Source of the DNA: Adiantum capillus-veneris
Taxonomy: Eukaryota > Streptophyta > Polypodiopsida > Polypodiales > Pteridaceae
DNA length: 64,000 nucleotides
Reading direction: 5' to 3'
NCBI GenBank assembly: GCA_014529385.2
Contig: CM043960.1
Span: 28,239,396-28,303,395, forward strand
Below are positions 57,603-64,000 of this stretch, one piece after another; the first letter of the stretch is position 1; each line of letters starts with the position of its first letter. The notes under the pieces were generated by a model that did no database searches, was not told the DNA's origin, and saw nothing but the letters and a program-made list of their open reading frames with translations. A program made the position numbers and the translations under genes.

Positions 57603-60600
57603 CGTTCTTCTCCTGATATTTCCATCCACAATGTCACCTGGTAATAGGAGCAGCTTGATGTCTGGGAAGACAAGGAGCAAGTGGGGACCTTGAAGACGCT
57701 TCTGCAAAAGGCTGAGATGCACCATGACGGCAAGAGGACAGTGATCTTCACCAGCGTCAATGCGGCATGGGCAGAACCAGGCTCATTGCTGGAGATCTTC
57801 TTGGAGAGCTTCAAGCTGCTCAAGAACAGAACCCAAGAGGACTTGCTCAAGCATCTCATCATCTTGGCATTCGACAACAAGGCCTATGAGAGATGTGTGG
57901 ATGTGCACCCCCTCTGCTATCAAGTGATGACGGAAGGCGTGGACTTCACGAGTGCCAAGCCTTATATGAGCCATGACTATGTGCAGATGATGTGGAGGAG
58001 AATTGAGTTTCTCAACAACATTCTTGGCATGGGCTATAGCTTCGTCTTCTCGGTATGCCTCTGTCCCTTACTCAAAATTTGTTCTGGATTTCAGTTTAGG
58101 GGGCGTTGGTTAGATTTTGGGGTGCTTGCCATCGGGCTCGTCCTAGATATCGGAGTCTCTGCCGACGTGGTAGGGAGTCACGTCCACCAGCAACCGGTTC
58201 CTTTCGAAAAGGGTTAACCACCACCACCACCACCACCACCACACACACACCCCCCGCCCCCCCCTTTTTAAACCTTATGAACGTTTGAACAGTGGTAGGC
58301 ATCAACCCAATGTGTTAACCCTGAAGATGGTTATTCACGCAATGCTTAATCATTTTTGTGTTTGAGCATTGCGCCCATTGTGCTAAGGGGGCGCCTCCAA
58401 AAATTCTCAGTGCCTAAATGTGACCTACTGCACCTGCCCAACAGTTCAATGTGCTTGCCACTTGGAAGCCTCTCAAGGATGCCACATCCTTGAGAGTCCA
58501 ATATTTAGTGAGAGCCTTGCCATCATGGCAAGCATGCCCCAGCTGGTTTCCAGTGACGCCTAGCAGGCTACTGCCCGTTGACCAAAGTTAGTCAAGGCGG
58601 TGCTCACACGGCATTGGACCCATCGCCTCAAGGCTAGCAATCTGAAGATTACTGGATGGAGTTTTGGCCTTGTGCCTTATGCCGCCTTTTGCCATATTAG
58701 TTGCCCATAAGCTACTAGTAAGTCTCTTTTAGAGAGCTTTTCAATGCCAGACTTTCAATTGCCTTAGTTAATCAATGTCCTTGACTATAACAAGATTTTG
58801 CAACAAGATGTCTTCACATAAACTTCAACAGTTAAAACATTTTGTTCCAAAGCGCGCGCGCAAATGTTCAGAAATCTATTTCCAAATGTTCACTTCTTGC
58901 ATGCACTTATATGAGTGATTATGAAATGTGCAGACATGGTTTATCTGTATTTATGATTTTTTGTGTGAGGTACACTTATTTTTTTTAGGTGTATGTGTGC
59001 GCATGCATATTAATTTGTATGTCCTTGGGTTCACTATTAAGAACCTCCTTATGTAATGTGTGTTCATGTAGGGTACTTCAAAAAATCCCTCTTGTTAATG
59101 TATCTCTGTTGAATTGCTGAAAACTTCAAAAAATAAAAGACACCTCGTGTTGAACTCACGTGGTATATTAACATGATTATATAGTGCACCCTTCGATGAA
59201 GGTGTATATACATATCTAATTAAAATTAAAAGTATAAACGGAGCCTTGGTGGTGGAAAAAGGAAGATTTTCTGTTTGAGAGGGAAATTCTTGTGCCAATC
59301 TGATAATAATGTCTTCAAGAATAATTAAATTTATACATAAACACTCGGAGGAAACAGTAAGGATAATAAAAGCTTAAAGCAAAGGTAAAGACAATGTAAA
59401 CTCTAAGAAGCTGAAAACTTTAGGGAGAAAGAGTGCATATATAGATCAAAAATGCCTTTTTGACTTTCCATTATAGTGAGACTTTTTATTTTCTGCTCTT
59501 TTACATTTTAGTTGTTTCAAAAGGTTATCTACTTTTTGGAAATTGTGAGGACCGAATTTTCAAAGTTCGAAAGGGGCATAGTTCCAATCCTTTTCAGCCT
59601 TGGTGGTGGAAATGAAGAGCTGTATTTGAGAGAAAATTTGACAGGAACATACTTTATTGTCATCTGAATGATGTGGCATATCATTAGTTTTGGCGAGTTT
59701 TGGATAAATCAAGCCCTTTTTCCGAATGTGGGGGCACTCACACGATTATACACATGCTCATGTTTGTTTACATATTTTTTACATTCTACTTATTTCTTTA
59801 TCGGAACATATACAGGTATACTTTATTTCATCTTTATTTTTTGTTTATGCATCTACATGGATACTACACTTTGTCTACATGTACATTTAATTAATTAAAT
59901 GTTTATACACCATTGTTTGTATTTTGCATTTTGTGTATCAAAAACTCTATTTTAATGTTTGAATTACCAAAAACTTGGCATAGATGTGATAAGTATACAA
60001 GGAGTCTTGATTAAAAATTTAGAAAAGCTTTTGACTAGTCATGTGTGATTCGATAACCTAATGCAGTTCATTATGAGTAAACAAATTCCTATAATAGACT
60101 TTTTATAGGTACACATCTAAAAAATAGAAGTATATAATCCTTCCTATTGAGTACATGCATTGGAATTATGTTTGACATTCAATAACTTAGATCTAAGTAA
60201 GCATTCAATTAAAAAATGTACATGGTTTGCTATGCGTGGTATGAAATTCTCTCAATATTTTATAGAATGATCTAATGAAATACTCTTCTTACAATTGCCA
60301 TTTGATGTCAAACAGGATGCAGACATAATTTGGCTCCGGAATCCTTTCCCTCACTTGTTACCAACTAAAGATTTTCAGATCACCACTGATAGATTTAATG
60401 GAAATCCTAACTCTCATGACAATGCTCCCAATGGAGGTTATACATTTGCACGTTCAAATAAACGAACAATCGAGTTCTATAAATTTTGGTACAAATCTAG
60501 GTTGACGTATCGTAGCAAGCATGATCAAGATGTTTTTATTGAGATTAGGCATAATAGAACCATGGAGGATATAGGGGTGAATGTTGGGTATTTGGACACT

Positions 60601-60801
60601 AAGTTGTTTAGTAGTTTTTGTTCTTTCTGGGTCTATGACATGAATGTAACAGTAACCATACATGCCAATTGTTGCAATGGGCTCAATAATAAGATCAGAA
60701 ATCTCAAAATACTACTTAGTGATTGGAAAGAGTTTTATGTCACTAACCAAAGTGTGAAGTCATGGAAACAACCATATGGATGTACCTTGGGTCCTTCTTA
60801 G
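57325..60801 (+). CDS. At4g15970-like nucleotide-diphospho-sugar transferase (Nucleotid_trans family), three exons
   Basis: Likely a Golgi type II membrane glycosyltransferase of the plant Nucleotid_trans (GT77-like) group; the sugar substrate is unknown. Exon 1 (57325-57411) encodes a 29-residue N-terminus with a hydrophobic anchor (LAFCVCFVLLLALYH). Intron 1 (about 57412-57647) is almost all microsatellite; its donor (gttatc) is weak, so that junction is uncertain. Exon 2 (57648-58052) encodes EQLDVWEDKEQVGTLKTLLQ, TVIFTSVNAAWAEPGSLLEI, KAYERCVDVHPLCYQV, and YVQMMWRRIEFLNNILGMGY. Intron 2 (58053-60315, gtatgc...aacag) is 2.26 kb. Exon 3 (60316-60801) starts with the DXD-type metal motif DADIIWLRNPFPHL, followed by DRFNGNPNSHDNAPNGGYTF, FYKFWYKSRLTYRSKHDQDV and IHANCCNGLNNKIRN. 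Both exons 2 and 3 are phase 0 and stop-free. Predicted length is about 325 residues, slightly short for the family. No damage seen; the best host gene in the window. Confidence 0.85.
57412..57647 (+). repeat. (CT)n/(GA)n/(TG)n microsatellites in probable intron 1
   Basis: (CT)n 57413-57448, (GA)n 57468-57483, (TG)n 57484-57504, (GA)n 57505-57552, (TG)n 57553-57563, (GA)n 57566-57599. A splice acceptor (ggtaatag, 57640-57647) directly precedes the coding exon in the right phase. Confidence 0.8.
58053..60315 (+). other. large intron 2 of the glycosyltransferase gene
   Basis: Bounded by a gt donor (58053) and an ag acceptor (60315) that join family-conserved residues (GYSFVFS to DADIIW). It holds a (CAC)n/(CA)n and C-rich tract at 58217-58266 and two short perfect palindromes at 58470-58496 and 58516-58532. 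No gene inside was recognised. Confidence 0.75.
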
Positions 60802-61559
60802 TTACCTTCTATACACATATTGATCCATTTTTTTGAATGATGTAAAGCTTGATTGATCTTTGTAGATTCAAAAAATATTGAGTAGTGCCAATAATATACA
60901 TACTATCTTTTCTTAAGAGGGTTGCTTTGTGTCAAAAATACTAGAGTTTGAGATTGAGGATAATGGCTTACGATAGGCCTTAAGTATTGAACTCTTGGGA
61001 GCGATTGTGGACCATGGGACAAAGCTTGTTGATTAGTACATTATAGCAACTTACTTATGGAAACTACTCTTGCTTGGTTGGCCTTGCCATAGAATTTTGT
61101 TGATGCGGTATAGTGTTGATGTATTGTTGCGAGTCATGCATATACTAGAGAATATGAAAATATTAAATTGAACTAGTGACCTGGTATTGAGGAAGTACCT
61201 TGAGCGAGTGTGGAAAGTGGAGAATATTGTTTTGTTAATCTACATGAAAACCATGTAACTAGTTAAACTTTTTGCCATGCCATGCGAATATGTCACAAAC
61301 TACGTACCATACCATGCATGTCATACAAGAGTGCCATACAGAAGTATGGTGGAGAGTTGGCACTGTGTCTCCCCAAAAATAATAAGGAATGGGAGTTGTA
61401 GGTGCCCTACCCCCACCCCCTAGTCTAGTTGTGCAGTCCAAGCGAACACATAGACATGGAGATTGGATGTAGATGATGAACCTTTATGAGTTGTTGATCT
61501 TGATTTTTGTTCGTCGGTGTAAGTCCTTCAATCACTATACTTGTGGTTGGCATTTCTTC
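60802..61559. other. spacer downstream of the glycosyltransferase gene
   Basis: AT-rich, probably its 3' UTR and intergenic DNA. No gene or repeat seen. Confidence 0.4.
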
Positions 61560-62235
61560 TGCATTCAACGTCTCTATCATGGTTTCTTTTGTCCTTTATA
61601 TCTCATGCTGATCATGTCTACTACAATCTCTAACATCGTGTCGATCATGTCTACTCCGATCTCCATCATCATCTCTACTATGACTTTTGCCATCAAATCG
61701 ACTATCGCATTTACTTCTTCTATCACGTCTACCATCACCACTGCGTTTGTGTTGTTTCTCGCCTCATGCTCAAGCTCCTGATATAGGTCTTTGATTATTA
61801 TCTATTTGTCATCATGCACACAAAGTCTAGGGAAGGTTGAATATGAATGCTTGGTTTTGTGTTCCTATGTTGGTTATCGAATTTTTGCCATAGTACCCAA
61901 GAAGCAGAGCGCCATTCATCGTCATCTTTTCTGCCAGTTATGTCTAATGCAATCTCCACCATCATTTATTCTGTAATTTATGCCATCACCTTGACTCTCG
62001 TGTTCACTTTTGTTTTCATGTCTACAAAAATCACCATCTTCGTCTCAATCATGTCTATTGTGATCCACATCATCATCTCTTCTACAATTTAGCCACTTGT
62101 GTTGACTTCCGCGTTCACTTTTGCTATCTTGGCTACCATGACCACTTCTTCTTTGTTGTTTCTCGCCTCATGTTCAAGCTTCTTTTTCAAACCTTTGATT
62201 CTCCCTCTATCACGAGTGTTAACCCTCACGCACAT
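61560..62235 (-). pseudogene. coiled-coil-like repeat segments, unidentified
   Basis: On the minus strand two related segments can be read: RIKGLKKKLEHEARNNKEEV (near 62145-62205) and IKDLYQELEHEARNNTNAVV (near 61735-61795). Each is followed by Met/Val/Glu/Ile-rich heptad-like sequence. The DNA block gtttctcgcctcatg-tcaagct recurs at 61755 and 62158, about 403 bp apart. Stops interrupt both. It looks like a tandemly duplicated fragment of a coiled-coil protein gene. I do not recognise the family. Confidence 0.3.
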
Positions 62236-62517
62236 TCCTATCACCTAAGACGGACACCGTATTATTTATTTTGGTAGAGTCAAGGTATCGGGCTTGTCGG
62301 TCCAATAGGAAAAGGGTAAGAGTGATCACCGATGAGAGGCGCACTCTAATTGGACCATTCAAGGGATTAGTTGGCTAAGCATGGACGCCCAAGTGTGAAA
62401 GAGGCCTTATATAAAAGTCAACTAAACCTAAAATTCACTTATTCTCTCATTTGTGCAGTTGAAGAGTGCTCTTGCTCCATCTCCATCTTCTTCTTCATCA
62501 TCTCCTTGTGTGTGTAT

Positions 62518-62585
<68 letters not shown>

Positions 62586-63533
62586 ATTGCGATGACGGTA
62601 CGGCGGCAGTGAAGCGGTTAAGCGCGGCGCAGCGACGGCTCCTTCTTCTTCGCGGGGAGGAATCCTCCATGAAGGCGAGCGTAGAGCGGCGAGTGACACA
62701 CCATCGTCATCTTTGAGCTTACTAGTTTAAGCTAGTTGCGTGCTTGGAGCCATTTGTGGCTCGCACACAGTGTATTGGCAAGTTCCTTGTATTGACACGT
62801 GGGACAGACGCCCATATTTTTGGTGCTGCCTGCTGCCGGGGAATGCCATAAACTAAGCTTGAATGGCACTCTGTGTTTCTTTGTGGTGCAATTTTAATTG
62901 TAGGAAAGGTAGGGAAGGAAGGTGTGTGTGTTGAGAAGAAGGAGTTTGTTTTGCTGTTGTGCATTTCTTTGTTAATAAGGTTTTGAAAGGTACTGTGTTT
63001 TCTCTGTGATAAGGTGTTAGTATTAAGGTTGTAGATCCATAATGTTAGTTCTTTGTAAAGTACAGTAAGTAGAAAGTAGATCTGTTAGAGCTAATGAAGT
63101 GTGTTAGTGTATAACAGTAGGTGTATTAGTTGTAAATAGGTAGGTAGAGTGTGTGTGTGCTCAGCGTACAGCGCGGCCACGGCGAACTTATCCCAAAATT
63201 AACAAAAATTTAAATGTAGGATCAGGATCGAGAATATCTCCCAGACCCAAGCCTGAGCATGAGGCCTCAGGCGCCCTTTAAAATTATGTATTTTAGCTTC
63301 ACAATTAGCTAAAAATCGACTTTTTTGAGGACCAACGGAGCTTCGGGTAACTGAATGTTGTGCTGTAAAGCATACCACAACCCTCTGAGTGATACACTTG
63401 TTTCGAACTGTCACACACTTTAATCAAAAAATCGATCATTAAAAAACATTAAAAAATATCAAAAAACGAGTGAAAACGAACGCCTAAAAAAGTAAGCGGT
63501 TAACCTTCGAGGTTATTCGTCGACGCTTGTAGG
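62236..63533. other. spacer with (GA)n tract and a GC-rich patch
   Basis: (GA)n at 62521-62582. The GC-rich patch 62583-62715 (gcggcagtgaagcgg..., frame VKRLSAAQRRLLLLRGEESS) could be a 5' exon of an unknown gene, but the frame runs through the microsatellite. The rest to 63533 has no gene. Confidence 0.35.
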
Positions 63534-64000
63534 GTGCCAAAGACACATGCATTTGCGCTCTCATCGTGTGCTAGAGACAAAGCAACTACAGAGAATTTCG
63601 ATTTTTCTCATTATCCACCTACCTTAGGTTCCGGGCCCTCGACGGGGACCCAAGGTAGTACAAACCAAGACCCAAACATAGCGGCTAGTGACTTTTCCTC
63701 TAACTACGACATCATGGAGGGTTTCCCAATGCCTAATCCCGATAGCTCAAGCCAAGACATGCATGCCATGGGCCCGCGGTCCAGGCCGAGCGTGCTGCCG
63801 CTTGAAGGAAACCTTTAGTAGAGCCACTCGCTCCGAACATGGAGCTAATGATGTAAATGAGGGGAGTGGGGAAATAAATTATCCATTTATGACCAACATA
63901 GACCCTATGCTCTTAGAAAATGTGCACATGAATACTCCATTCACTGCATCCCCTGACTCTTCAGAGCTATTTCCCTCCATGGTTTTATTACCTGATGGTA
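63534..64000 (+). other. unidentified open region running off the window end
   Basis: The frame from 63534 (TENFDFSHYPPTLGSGPSTG, then DIMEGFPMPNPDSSSQDMH) ends at 63818. An overlapping frame from about 63800 (TFSRATRSEHGANDVNEGSG, FMTNIDPMLLENVHMN, ELFPSMVLLPDG) stays open to 64000. Composition is Ser/Pro/Asn-rich, as in disordered parts of regulatory proteins or some transposon gene products. No domain recognised. A one-base frameshift or a splice near 63800 could link them. Confidence 0.35.

Overview
The window reads as plant nuclear DNA from a large, repeat-rich genome. A fern or other seed-free vascular plant is my best guess. The basis is several decayed PLS-type pentatricopeptide (PPR) copies with fern-like wording, spliceosomal introns, plant transposon families (CACTA, hAT, Ty3, LINE) and very dense (CT)n/(GA)n and (AC)n tracts. 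There is no bacterial or organellar gene order. The lineage call is inference.

Layout. 1-1149 shows nothing recognisable. 1150-2383 is a PPR pseudogene. 3423-4178 is a broken LINE ORF1-like gene (coiled coil, RRM-like and C-terminal domains). 4.2-7.2 kb is unassigned, with a 49-base poly-C run. 7.2-8.3 kb holds two nested LINE 3' ends and a small 9-bp-TSD inverted-repeat element. 8973-12121 is an internally deleted Ty3 element. 13.6-14.3 kb is a second PPR relic. 14.3-21.2 kb is mostly microsatellites. 21485-22380 is a reversed LINE 3' end. 23155-24445 is a reversed, tandemly amplified PPR relic. 24562-27384 is a complete LTR element with only 149-bp LTRs, carrying a 494-bp Mutator-like MITE with 9-bp TSD.

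28832-32785 is a single reading frame of about 1,300 codons, broken by four stops but by no frameshift. It joins a trihelix (Myb/SANT-like) domain, a retropepsin domain and Trp-Pro-Lys repeats. No reverse transcriptase or integrase is seen, and an LTR begins at 34015. I consider this the most unusual object in the window.

35526-49271 is a decayed CACTA (En/Spm) transposon. It has a TNP2-type transposase with two introns, a 39-codon in-frame duplication and an internal deletion, plus a TNPA/Ptta-like accessory gene. A 8.7-kb Ty3 element (38632-47371, dual RNase H, Tat-like) is inserted in an exon of the accessory gene. 50411-55764 is a near-complete hAT transposon with matching terminal inverted repeats and a perfect 8-bp TSD. 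56.1-57.15 kb is another LINE 3' end.

The one convincing host gene is at 57325-60801, a three-exon At4g15970-like nucleotide-diphospho-sugar transferase (Nucleotid_trans family, GT77-like) with a DAD motif at an exon junction. 61.5-64 kb has coiled-coil-like repeats on the minus strand and an unidentified open region running off the end.

All boundaries, TSDs and repeat matches were read by eye. Family names rest on recognised motifs, not on database searches.
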